Assembly (NCBI GenBank): GCA_012845835.1
Contig: JABAKD010000015.1
Coordinates: 11,809,845-11,873,844 of the forward strand
Direction: 5' to 3'
DNA from: Undaria pinnatifida
Taxonomy: Eukaryota; Sar; Phaeophyceae; Laminariales; Alariaceae
Length of the DNA stretch: 64,000 bases
The notes under the pieces: model-generated
Told to the model about the DNA's origin: nothing
What the model saw: only the letters and a program-made list of their open reading frames with translations
Database searches by the model: none
Made by a program: the position numbers and the translations under genes
In this document: piece by piece, positions 1-10,849 of the stretch
How positions within the stretch are numbered: the first letter of the stretch is position 1
Layout of the letters: every line of letters begins with the position of its first letter

Positions 1-2870
1 CTGTCATCTACACCTTGTTCATCCGTCCGTCCGTCCGTCTGACCGAAAAACTAGACGTCATGAAACGGTATACCAGTGGGGGTTGAAGGCACACTGAGGA
101 ACAACAAGGCAACGCATGTCGTTGGCTGCATTACAGTGCCTCATAATACTTCCCTCGTTTATCTGACGTCGAAAACTGCTCCGTTCGTTGTAGCTCACGT
201 CAATAACCGAACACAACCCCACGATGGAGCGATACTCTCCGCGGGAGCCGGGGGCGATTGGTTCCATGAAGCTCGTTTCGAACGCAACATACACACGCTT
301 GTTACTACAGTGATACTGACAAACGCCTAAGGTGCCGCGTCATGCTGCGATAGGCAGACGGAAGAGCACCGTTTACTCGACCACACATTTTCTACCGTTG
401 GTTGTTCTCCAGCATCACAACTGGGGTCTGTATCCTTCAGTTTGGTTGAGTTCTCTGCTGAAACTGGTAACCTCCTCGTACGACCCGCCAAGCTAAATAA
501 CGAAACAGTATACCGGGGGAAAACACACCAGCGCATAACGTTGGTCCCGCTTTACAGATTGGAACGCTCGCTTTTTTTGCGGAGGGAAAATCGATCGGAC
601 GTGTACCTTGCTTGACGCTTCAATGGGAAATCGATCGGACAAGATAATTTGTTCTTGCCGATTTAGAGAACCCATTGGCACCCACTGAGGAAGCGTCTGT
701 CTGGCGCCTCGATACAGTGCGCCAGACTCGGGTTCGTTGACACGGGTGTTCATAGTCCCGGCTTGTTGGCCTTGACTTTAACGCATATCGGACGAACAAC
801 GGGGTGCCCTAGCGTCGGGGACGTTTCCGGCGGCGAGGAGATATCCTCCCAAAGTACCGAACCAATTCGGGTACGTAGGGCTGCTCGACGGGGCGAGATA
901 GACAGGTGCATTGCAATACCAGTAGCAAGCATCGTCCTTGCGTTACCTTAGCATTCCAGAAGTATTTACGCTCGCCTGAACCGCGCGCCGACAATAAGTC
1001 ACAATGCTTGTCCCTCGTGATAAGAGCGAAAAGGCGATCGATTGCACTTTTGCACTCGTCGGACACTTTCTCTCCCCATGCATGACCTAGCTGGTATGTA
1101 GTTCATGGCAGCCATGTCCCTCGTCTATAGGATCTGTATGGCCCTATTTACTGTTATTATGTTGCCGGGCGAGAGCCGGATGGTCTAAATGGTGTAGCGC
1201 ATGCTTCTTGCCTTGGAGTTGCACTACACAGATGCTGCACAGCATACCACGACCACACGCATATTATCTACCAGTAGATGATCTAGATTGAGATTTATCC
1301 GATGTGTGCGCTCTTGGGATATATACGAGTAGGTGTGGAGAGGTCTTTTTCGGGCGAAGCTCTCAAAAGGAAGTCGGTCCATCTTCGCCAAAACGGTTGA
1401 TAGTACACCCTAACTCCCCATTACCTCTTTTTGGCCAGATTATCTCAGGCAGTCGGGGTTCGGGGATGATAGTGCTTAAAGCCGAGTGTATTTCTTCCAT
1501 TCTGTTGAAGCTGGGCCAAGGTCTATACAACTCTTCAGAACGTGGCGTCCGATCAGCGTTCCGGGCCTTTTTTAGGCTTGACGGCGGCAGCAGCAGCGAC
1601 TTCGAATCGGTTGGTCCAGTCGCGGCAATGGTAGGCTACCACGCAAGCATTTCCTTCGATGCAGCTGCAGCTTTCCTCCCTTCGCCCTTCCTTCCCGCAC
1701 TGGTCACCTGTTTCGACGGTGAAATATATGCTGTCTGAGAATGATGCCTACTACAAGCAGTATAGTCGCCAATGCTTATTTTACGCACTGTTCCCCTGCT
1801 GCTACAATGCGGTAAATATTAAATGTTGGAGATACCTACTTCAGCAGTAGTCAGCAGCAGCCAGTTACACCTAGTCGGCCGTCGATGCACAATTATGTGT
1901 TTCATTTTGTGTTGCTATTCTCTGAAGGTATTCTTGGACTACAGAACAGTTGGAGCCTGTCCTGCGACCACGGGCTAGACTAGCGCATGTCAGGAGCTGA
2001 ACGCAGGGCCGATGCAACCCCATCGTGTGGAGGGCGCTGTGCGGTTTGTATGGGTGTGGGCATGGTGGGGGTGGAAGAGCGAAGGTAAAAATCGCCAATT
2101 TTGGCAGCGGCAAGTGATCGCTCGAAGGAGTTTAAACAATTATGAGGAAATATGCTTGAACAGTGCTTCAAAAAACTACTCAGATTTTTGTAAATCGGGC
2201 GGGAGAACCAAAGAGTGCCGGAAACACTCTTAGGAATACCCCCATATCGGGAACGGTAAGCACAGTCCTTACGCCTCATTGCAATCTAAGTCATGACGCA
2301 CGGCGCTGCAACACATCCCCCCTGCCCGACGCAGAACTATCGCGGGTGCAAAACGGGCATCTTGCGGCCCGGTAACAGCATGCTTCTGGTCCTTCCCATA
2401 GCAGATCCTCTGTCGCTTCCCCACGCCCCGGCGCTGCAACACTCACACCAATGGATTGTCAGGACAACCGCTATCGAACGGGTGCCAAGCGCTACGATAG
2501 GGGTAGCAGTAAAAGCTAAAATATTTCTGAAGGATGATGGGGTCTTGAAATGAGGCACTATCCAAGATCGTCGGAATGCTGCTTATCTTTGACAAGGTTA
2601 TTCGTCTTGCACTTAGGTCATGGGATTTTCAACCGCGTTTCACTTGCATATTTTCTCGAGGTCAGCTTTGGGGGTGAGGTACAGTGCTCCCCAAGCAAAC
2701 AACCCCATATAATATAGGCAAACCCCGGCCGTAGCATGCGTCAACGCCACCCTATAATATGCTTTTCTTCCAAGTCCTATCATCACGTGGGGCTAGAATT
2801 TAGAATATTTCGATCGCGAATCCTCCCATGAGATGTGGCTACACAATGACCTAACGTGGCTAAGAACAGT
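1..2870. other. No supported gene; unassigned sequence
   Basis: I read both strands and found no frame with recognisable family motifs or a convincing exon chain. The longest frame (plus, 1304-1738, 144 codons) has no recognisable domain and ordinary-looking flanks, so I do not call it. A short motif resembling the end of the MITE-like repeat described at 6978-9178 occurs near 2488-2515. Downstream exons of the minus-strand LRR gene could lie here but I could not identify any. Confidence 0.4.
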
Positions 2871-2875
2871 TGTTG

Positions 2876-3000
2876 GGGCAGCCTGCGCCAGGATGTATTA
2901 CGTTGATATGTGGTGGCTAAGCGGGCCAGTACCACGCGGAGGGGCCATTGTATAGGCATGGACTGAGATGTCGGGAGGCTCTCTGCCCATCATACTAGAA
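2876..3000. repeat. Dispersed repeat, copy A
   Basis: About 120 bp matches 44391-44510 in the same orientation. Both share the core GCAGCCTGCGCCAGGAT, then CCAGTACCACGCG about 45 bases later, then a TGTCGG block. The copies are clearly diverged. No coding frame is conserved between them, so this is a dispersed non-coding repeat of unknown class. Confidence 0.6.
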
Positions 3001-3254
3001 ACAGCAGGTTCTGTAAGTACGCCAACGCGTTCCTACAGGTGTCCCATCGCCATGATAACAAGGTACACACTGGAGGGTGCTTTTCATTGGCCTGCAGTAC
3101 AGCCCAACATCAATCGGTAGACCATACACGCAGACCTCAACGTTTTCATCGTTACTCGCCGTATTTTCCAACACGTTAGATTATTGCGGAGAGAGAGGGA
3201 GGGCTGGGGATCAGTCAGATGCCGCCGCGAAATGATCTAAATGTGCATGCGTAG

Positions 3255-3340
3255 GGGTCATCATACCGGCATACCGGGGGAGAGAAGCTCGAACAAAGGC
3301 TACTTCGAAGAAGAAAGCATCATGACGCAGTGGATCATAA
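3255..3340. repeat. Decayed copy of the LRR-gene exon 4/intron junction
   Basis: This stretch resembles 3368-3445, which contains the 3' end of the last recognised LRR exon and its donor site on the minus strand. Shared blocks are CATACCGGC, ACCGG, GGAGAG, GAGCTCGAAC and CGAAGAA. The copy has many substitutions and is not part of any exon model. Confidence 0.6.
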
Positions 3341-3388
3341 TGGAATTTTGAGGCGGAGGGGGGGGGGTCAGGATTCATACCGGCTTAC

Positions 3389-6300
3389 CGGTGGAGAGGA
3401 GCTCGAACATGGGCTCTTTCGACGAAGGAAGGGTCATGGCTTGCCTCGTCACCGCCATGCCGTTTAGGATCTTCAGAGTCGGCAAACTCTGAGGAAGCCC
3501 GGTCCGTATATTGTAAGCGTTCGGGAAAGGGTGGGGTTAGAAGAGCGTTAGACTGCGAAGATAGATTTTTTCTTTTTGATGTATACCACATGTATTTTTG
3601 TTCCCTTGGTTTTCTCTTAATTATGAGGAGTCTGCTGAAAAACAGTTGCTATTTTTGCCATCCGACATCGACCACTCATAAAACATTTCCAGAAAGTACA
3701 ACAAAACATAGGGAAACCTAACATTGCATATTCCTTCATCTCGTTGGTACGGAATAGAGCTCCTTCTTACTTATCCCACGCACCTTAGAAATCCGCTGGA
3801 GTTCGTTTGTTTCTTGGTCAAGCGGCAGGTGGTTGTCTCTGAAGTCGAGACTGATCAGCCGTGCAAATTCTGCCCTCGTTATCACCGCCAAGGAATGCGT
3901 TGAGCTTTCGAAGCAGTTGGCGGATAGGTTGAGCTCGACGAGAGACGTCAGGACGCGCAGGGCACAAGGTTTGCTTGTTGTGTCACACGTGGTGCTGGTT
4001 TGGCCACAAGTGGCGATTGTTGTGGCTTGATCGTGTCCGTGTCCTTGATGGTTTTCGGTGCTTGTAGCCTCGCCTATGCCCGTGGTAACCAACAAGCTGT
4101 GCAGCCTGCGGATAGGGCAGAATGGTGTATTAATCAGCATGCAGCCTGCCGCGAGATAGATTTAACTCGACCAGCGACGTCAGGACGCGCAGGGCACAAC
4201 AAGCGATGTTTGCGGTGTCACAAGTGACACTTGTTGTGGTGTGATCGTGTCCTTGTTCTTGAGGGTGTCGGGGGCCTGTCGCCCCGTCAACGGTCAGGCC
4301 GACTAACAAGCCGTTCAACCTGAAGATATGACATCATGGTATTCGGCAGTCTGCAGTTTTCATGAGTTCATATATGTAATCATCGCTTATACTTTCCAGA
4401 TAAACTCGTCGGAGGTTTCATCTTTAGCAGGCATTCTGGACAAGCCGTGGATATGAATCTCGTCCCTTCCCCCCTGCGGTACGTGTTTTCTTTTATTTTC
4501 GCGAAGAGGGGTCAGCAGGCCAATGCGATACTTCATCCCTGCTGTACTAGAGGACACAGCATATGAGAGTGAGCCACCTTCACCCCACCGTCTATTTGAA
4601 GGGACCAACGACAATCAGCGCAACTGGCCTTAGAGAGCCTTCTCTTTCACCAGCTCTCTGGAGCTTGAAGCTTATGCAACCAACGGCCAAATCTGACCGA
4701 ACGTGATTGCCAACTCTGACCGAACGTGACTGCCTCTCTTTTGTAGAGTGTCTGGCGTAACAAAGCAGAACTATCAAGCCACATGCGAGTATAAGTATAA
4801 TCAATGATCTACTACGTTTAGTAAAAAACAGGAACGTTGTCCAAGGGTCGATTTCTTATTTGGGGTTGGGATTCTTCCGCGGGAAATACCAGGGTAGTGC
4901 ATTCAATGCCAACGTCAGTATAGCGGTTTTCGGAGTTCTTTATGTTCCTGGAAATCTCTGCGTGCGTCTTTCTTAATAATAGTGCTTTTGTTCTTTTATA
5001 TATCAGCAGGTGTACTGCGCTGTGGTACTGGCCTGTTTCCTTCGAGGTTCAGCCTTCGAAGGCTCGGTCCTAGCGCTGCGGGAAAGGAATCGGGCCCAAT
5101 GCAACCGATCTTGTTCTTCGAGAGGTCCAATATCTGAAGTTTACCCAAACCTTGCGACGGCGGTATTATCGTCAGGTTGTTGCCTGCAGCGAGGACACCC
5201 GATGAGGACGAAGCAGTCGTTTAGTCGATATGTAGCGTGCATAAACACGGGGTGTGCCGCTTCAAGCAAACAGAAAACGAAGTGGGGCGAGGGAGAGGAT
5301 TCACTCATACACTGCATGGCCAGTTGTACGATCGTAGACCATGGCATCCTAACCATGCCGTGACGGAGGACGCCGGGTTTCCACCCCCACCAGGCAGTTG
5401 GGGGGAAGGGTGATGTCGGGGGGGGGGGGGGGCACGTAGGGAGTCAACCAAAATGTTTTCCTTTCTTGCTTGTTGCCACCTTTCGACGCGTGCTGCGGTA
5501 GGAGCAGGGCCTTTTCCCCCCGAAGCTCCTGACCAGAGGAGCTCTTACGTCACACAAAAGTACCGTTAGAGAAAACTGTGCAGTTAATCCAATGGCCAAT
5601 CTAATGTGGGCTATGTAAGAACATAACGAATGGGCTATGTAAGAACATAACGAATGCTATTATTGTACGAAACCAGTCGGGTTCCAAATACACGGAGAAG
5701 CCTCTCAGTGGAGAAGCTCCGTCCGACATACCAGGTGTACGTTAGTCGAAGAGGTAACCCCCCTCTCGCATCATGGTTCAGCACCTGTAAAAAGGTGTCT
5801 GGTCACCGGGGACGATCACGTTGTTCGTGAATCCCAAGCCCGGATGGTCTGACCGCCCCGCGGTCGGATATAAGATGGCTTAAACTTCGTTGTACTCGGG
5901 GACAGCACGTGGGAGAGCGAACGTCGCTGCTCCACCTCGATCCACACCAACAATCTTTCGTAACGCCAGCGAAGGTGAATGTAAATATCAGTGTTGCTTT
6001 GTTGCCATCCTCTAAATTAGTAATGTGCAGCATGACAAGTTCAGCGTCGATCACGCATACACGTTCCCAGAAAGAAGAAGACCACCAAGGGAAACAAACA
6101 AAATGGAAACCTTTTGTATGTACGAATTATAACTCCCTTCTGTGCCTTCTTCCGGCTTAGCATCTTCAACCACTTGTAATCGTCATTGCTGGTAAATCAA
6201 CCCGAACGTGTCACGTTGCACTTGCCTGCGGCCGACAGTTCTCTGAGCCAAGGAGTCGAGGCGGCAATAACTGTCGCCAGACCCGCATCGTCGAGACGAG

Positions 6301-6664
6301 TGCCGCCCACGTCAAGCTTGACTAACGCCGTCGTTAGCAGGCGCCGGGCACACCCCGAAGCAACACTCGCGAACGCCAACACAATATCGTTCCCGCGGAA
6401 AACCAGCCGCTCGATAGGTTTATCATCTTCGTCTGAGGAAGGTGCTGCAGCCGCTACCGCCGTTTCCGTGTGCATTTCTTGGTCACCTTCTTCGTGGCTT
6501 AATTTTCTATTCAGGGAATCGGTGCCAGCCGCCAACCTGTGGTATTTATTCGATACGAGGTGTAAGGCAGTTTTTTTTTCGTTGGATATTGAAGGGACAA
6601 CTGTCGTCGATGTTGGCTTTTGGTCGTCTGCAAAGAGAGCCGTGGCAGGCGAAGACGGAGCCAA
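3389..6664 (-). CDS. Leucine-rich-repeat protein, 4 exons recognised, 3' part not resolved
   Basis: Minus-strand exons read by eye: 6664-6226, 5183 to about 5030, about 3973-3784, and 3488-3389. Exon 1 starts with ATG at 6664 and has an acidic, low-complexity N-terminus, then repeat-like motifs (VKLDVGGTRLDDAGL; LRELSAAG). Exon 2 continues the repeat as NNLTIIPP, LQILDLSKNKI and LRRLNLEGN. Exon 3 has LVELNLSAN and LISLDFRDNHL. Exon 4 has SLPTLKILNG, the usual cap that closes an LRR array. Joins 1-2 and 3-4 keep frame and complete the LRR consensus. The exon 1 donor reads GCAAGT, a GC-AG intron. The exon 2/3 boundary is ambiguous. Exon 4 ends in phase 1 with a GTAAGC donor, so at least one more exon should follow at lower coordinates. 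No signal peptide or membrane segment is visible. Probably an intracellular LRR protein; partner unknown. Confidence 0.65.
4160..4330 (-). repeat. Decayed copy of LRR exon 3 plus flanking intron
   Basis: This is a tandem copy of 3930-4130, offset by roughly 215 bp. It retains a minus-strand frame reading CALRVLTSLVELNLS, nearly identical to true exon 3, but then runs into a stop a few codons later and lacks the second repeat. Intronic flanks are duplicated too (shared GATCGTGTCC and CCAACAAGC-like blocks). It could alternatively be a second LRR exon, but the truncation argues for a relic. Confidence 0.65.
5608..5655. repeat. Exact 24-bp tandem duplication
   Basis: The 24-base unit beginning GGGCTATGTAAGAACATAAC occurs twice head to tail with no mismatch, inside the first intron of the LRR gene. 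Identity suggests a recent event. Confidence 0.85.
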
Positions 6665-7054
6665 GTGTCCAACTTAAGCGTATGCCGTTGTTCTTGATTT
6701 CGCAGTGCGCTAGATCGTTCGCGCACAAAGTGTAGTGTTCCACACTAGATCCTAGGCCAAGTCATCTAAGACATCGGTCGACGTTCTAGCTGTAATATTA
6801 TATTCGAACGGTGTTATTCATGGGTGAGCCGAAACTAACCGTCCTCATAAAAATCGTGTTGTTGTCGTACAGCATACTGACCGTGGTATTGCCCAGGGGA
6901 GGCGCCGGCCTACGATACCCGTGTACATGAAATTTTAATCAAAGCGTGTACCGGGGGGAAGAACGGAAGACAGACAAGTGCTACGATAGAGGTGCACCAG
7001 TTTTTATCTAATACTACCCCTCGATTTGGGAGCTTAAGACCTCTCCCAAAAAAC

Positions 7055-9001
7055 CAGGGATGTGTACGGAGTAAGATCCGCACCGCGGTGCGGATTTTTT
7101 ATTTTTAGAATCTGACGGAGCGGAGCGGAGCGGATATTCGCTCTAGCAAAAAGTTGCGGATTGTCACGGTGCGGATTTCTGTCCAAAAAAAATCCACGGA
7201 TCACGACATGGCGGATATCCGTTATGTTCATGGATGTCACGGAGCGGAGCGGATTTTTTAATTTGTCACGGAGCGGAGCGGAGCGGATATTCGCTCACAG
7301 AAAAAAGTCACGGATTTTTACGGAGCGGATATCCGGCATCGAGATTTGTGCGGATTGTTGCGGAGCGGATATCCGTCAGACGGATTTTTTCACGGAGCGG
7401 ATTGTCCACTCCGTCGAGCAAACCGTACAAATCCGCTGCGTTTATCCACGCAAAACCGTATCAAGGAATCCGTAATATTGGACGGTTATCCGCGGATGTT
7501 GACCGGATTTCTCCTGATATCAGAAACTAACTACAGATAGACACGTTGTTCTCGGAGTTATACATGGCGGAGAGGGGTGGCGAGCATGGAAAGAATCTCG
7601 CGCCCGCACGCGTCTAGTCCCCTTCATAAAAAAATAAAAAAAAAGGATGTCTGAAAGAACACTTGGATTAAGAGAAGGGTGAAAAAGAAATACTCCGAGT
7701 AGAACAGATTGACCAGAGTTGGTACAGCAGGCGCGCAAGAGCATGAATTCCGCGCACATCTCTGGTAAATAGGTAAGTACGCAAGTACTCCTACAAAGTA
7801 CCAGATACTTCAACAATTCCATCGCCGCGACAAAAACAAAAAACGAAAAACAGGAAAACCGAAAAAAGAAACAAGAAAAAAGAAAAAAGAAAACAGAGAC
7901 AGAAAAAATGAAAACAGAGACAATTTCCTCAGCAGCAACAGCGGTACATAGTGAAACCACCGAAGTACCGAAAATGCGAAAATTGAAAAATTCAGCCCGG
8001 GCGAAAGACGGGAAAATCGGAAAAACCAGGGATACAGATCAACTCAACGGCAATGAAAGATGAGCGCCTGCACCTGTTTGCTCAGACCCTACCGTTCGCC
8101 ACTCGTTACTCATCGAGTTCGATTACGACATCCTTCCCGGCCTCTGCGGCCTGCACCTCGACCGCTTTAGCCTTTGCCTTCTCCTGCTCTTGAGAGACCT
8201 TTTCGATCATATCCCCAAGCTTCTTGACCTCCGGAATGAGATCCGGGTTGGTCCTGAGGCGAGGATTGCTGCAGCTCAGCCGCTGCATCGCCAGAAGAAT
8301 CCATGACATCTGGCATCCTATGCGTGCGTACCGCGGCTGCGCTGCTGCGTTGCAGTGTTTGTGTGTTCGTACCACTCACGAGTAGTGTCCGCGTTTTGTG
8401 TGCGGAGCAGGACGTCGGCCAACCGCGGTGTGTATGGCTGATAGCAGCACAAATTTATACGATAATTTTAAAATTTCAGAACCGTATCTGGAGAGTCCTG
8501 GCCAAGAACGGTATTTGTATAAGTTATCCGCTATTCAGAACAATTGTTGAAGGCTCAAAACCCGTGACCTTCACACGGTTTAATCCGCCACTGTCTACGG
8601 ATTGGTCACGGATCATCTACGGAGCAGACCAATCCGCTCCGTAAATTATCCGTTACTTACGGATCTGGCCACTGGAGAAAAACATCATACGGAGCGGTGC
8701 GGATTTTATTTTGTCGTGACGGAGCGGAGCGGAGCGGAGCGGAGCGGATATCCGCGCTCTTTTCAAATCACGGATTTTTGCGGAGCGGATTTTTGTCCTT
8801 GAAAACGTTTCACGGAGCGGAGCGGATTTCCACCATGCGTCACGGAGCAAAGCGGAGCGGATATCCGCCCTTGACCTACTTCACGGATTTGGACGGATCG
8901 GTTATCCGTTGTCTGGTTTTGTCACGGAGCGGTGCGGTTTGTCAATCCGCTCCGTAAAAACCCTAACTCGCGGTGCGGATCTTACTCCGTACACATCCCT
9001 G
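7055..9001. mobile_element. Non-autonomous hAT-type DNA transposon
   Basis: It is 1,947 bp, bounded by a perfect 33-bp terminal inverted repeat (7055-7087 and 8969-9001) that begins CAGGGATGTGTACGGAG. It is flanked by an exact 8-bp duplication, CAAAAAAC, at 7047-7054 and 9002-9009. An 8-bp duplication with CAGGG-type ends is characteristic of the hAT superfamily. Both subterminal regions are packed with short motifs of the form CGGAGCGGAGCGGATATCCG in both orientations (7100-7400 and 8690-8940), as expected of transposase-binding subterminal repeats. No transposase frame is present. The middle contains T-rich sequence and a short exon-like fragment at 8106-8309. Confidence 0.9.
8106..8309 (-). 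pseudogene. Exon-like gene fragment inside the hAT element
   Basis: On the minus strand an acceptor-like CCAG at about 8310 is followed by an open frame of 67 codons ending in TAA at 8106. The translation contains LRTNPDLIPEVKKLGDMIEK and ends GKDVVIELDE. It looks like genuine C-terminal coding sequence with a charged helical tail, not a chance frame. I do not recognise the family. Because it lies wholly between the transposon ends it is best explained as captured host sequence. It could instead be an exon of a host gene that also uses the minus-strand fragment at 9698-9875. Confidence 0.45.
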
Positions 9002-9697
9002 CAAAAAACTGATTTGAGAGAAAAATCAAGACTGCTACCACCGGATGAAAAATCCCATGGCCTAGGTACACGACGAGAATCATGACAAATAATGGGCCTA
9101 TTTCTGACGAGTTGGGGTTAAGGAGCGCCGTCATTTGGAAAAAAAATCACACGAAAAGTGCCACCTCTGTCGTAGCACGCGTTGACCGCTACCTGTGACT
9201 TGAGGCTTTCTTCGAAGATCGACGAGCGAAAAAAATACCCACCCCAACCAGTGTTTTTATTTCACCAACGTTTCATGGCTGCTCGACACGCGGAAGGATG
9301 TTATGAAAAAACATCCCAATATATTATCTTGTTGCGAAGGTCTATCAAAATGATGACGTCGGGGTGGCAAGGGGCACCGTAATGCCAGAAAATGCCGCCG
9401 GGAGCTGGTTTCAAAACCAGCGATTTCGTTAAAAAAAAAATTGGGGGGGCTACAGTAGAACGACTCGTAATATACTTCATTGTACAACATTTATATATTT
9501 CAATACGCATCAAAATGATCGCACCACAGTACTGCTCTACGATGAGAGCATGACAATCGACTGACTGCGTATGTTATGCCGCCCTCACGTTCGTCGAAAG
9601 CAAGACGCTGAATGCGCGGTGAACGCAGAAAAAAAAATTCGGAAGGATCGTTCCAGCGACATACATACCTGGTACACAATTAATAGCATGTCTATAC

Positions 9698-9875
9698 TGT
9701 ACGAGGAAGCTGTATCGAACCTGAACTCCTCCACCGTCGAAGCTTCAAGCACAGCTTTAGCCACACGCGATCCGGCCAATGTCAGCTCTCGGCCGTAAGA
9801 TGCCTGATCTTGCAGACGTTTCCATTCCTCAGCAGGGCTAAGCTTCCCTCCGAGCGGGGATCTGGTTTTGTCCAC
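9698..9875 (-). CDS. Possible exon of an unrecognised minus-strand gene
   Basis: A minus-strand frame reads MDKTRSPLGGKLSPAEEW, then an alternating helical pattern (LTLAGSRVAKAVLEASTVEE), and meets a GTATAG donor-like site after TAC A at 9698. Composition is protein-like and contrasts with the surrounding AT-rich sequence. I do not recognise the family and could not connect it firmly to another exon; the fragment at 8106-8309 on the same strand is a candidate partner. Start codon and acceptor are uncertain. Confidence 0.35.
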
Positions 9876-9918
9876 AGGGACAGCGCCAAGGATACGTACA
9901 CAAACCTTGTGTTATTAT

Positions 9919-10292
9919 TGTTAAGGTATTAGTGGGGTATTAGTCCGTTTGACCACTTGCAAAAAGTTAACCAATGGCTTACCCAAACTAAGCCTTATAA
10001 CACTCTCCCCCCCCCCCTGAAACGGCGAGATAGCAGGTCGGCCCGATATACGGGCGGACCTTTTAATATCCAAGCGGTTTCATTTTCTGGGGATACCGGG
10101 GAGTGTTTTTTAAGTTCGACGTAGAGAAAGTCTGAAAAAGTTAATTGTGGCGGATGTGGGATTTGAACCCACGACCCGAAAAACCCATGTCCTGCCGACG
10201 ACGCCATTTGTTAAGGTATTAGTGGGGTATTAGTCCGTTTGACCACTTGATAAAGGTTAACCAATGGCTTACACAAACTAAGCCTTATAACA
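9919..10292 (-). mobile_element. TRIM-like miniature LTR element, copy 1
   Basis: It is 374 bp with two 84-bp direct terminal repeats (9919-10002 and 10209-10292), which begin TGTTAAGG and end TATAACA as written on the plus strand. Read on the minus strand the layout is that of an LTR element: LTR, then AATGGCGTCGTCGGCAGGAC (a TGG-starting primer-binding-site-like sequence), a tRNA T-arm-like GTGGGTTCAAATCCCAC, and a G-run polypurine tract directly before the other LTR. No protein is encoded. I found no convincing target duplication. Three relatives occur in this window. Confidence 0.8.
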
Positions 10293-10849
10293 TTAGACTA
10301 CGTAGTTTGCGAATGCGTTCATCAGTCGGCAGCGAGGAGAGTTTGACCATCATACATACGAAAAAAACGATTGTTCGGTGCGGTGCGTCGTGCGACATAC
10401 ACACTGTACGTCGGTAGGGTGTGTTGCATATCATGCCTTGTGAAGGGGGTACGGTATGGTGTGAGGGGGCCGTTGATTCCCCTGGACAGTGCCAGAATTC
10501 ACGATCAACACGGTTTTTCGAAGGTATGGATAGAGTACGATGACCAGGAGTTTTACATGATGAACGATCCCCTTTTTTTCGCCAAGAAGCCAAATCCACA
10601 AGACATTGCGGTCGTTGCCACATATTCTAACCAACGAGTACTTATAATGGTTGTGATTGCTCATATAAACACTGTCTCTTCAGTGCGCTGTGAAATACTG
10701 TAGACTGCATACCCTACTGTACATGTCCATTCTACTGTAAGCCGAGGTCGAGGGTGCACCAGAGGCAATGCTTCTGAGTGAGTATGCTTGATGTTGATGG
10801 TACGGTCGAAAGTTAATAGCATGTTTTCGAGAAACCCGCTCTTTTGTTT
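10293..10849. other. No feature recognised
   Basis: This is sequence between the TRIM and the pyrimidine-rich block. Two overlapping frames of 100-112 codons on opposite strands show no family motif and are treated as chance frames. Confidence 0.4.

Larger units (their letters stand above)
6978..9178. mobile_element. Older MITE-like element interrupted by the hAT element
   Basis: The ends form an imperfect inverted repeat: GTGCTACGATAGAGGTGCAC at 6978 and, on the other strand from 9178, GTGCTACGACAGAGGTGGCAC. After removal of the inserted hAT element and one target duplication, about 246 bp remain. A second copy, opposite orientation, lies at 35953-36109 and is truncated at a CATC microsatellite. 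Its continuous sequence runs across the point where the hAT element is inserted here. I see no coding capacity. The class is uncertain; an internally deleted DNA transposon is the best guess. Confidence 0.65.

Noticed and set aside
10145-10205. Functional tRNA gene
   Set aside because: Only a T-arm-like stem is present, within a TRIM that recurs three more times; no complete cloverleaf.
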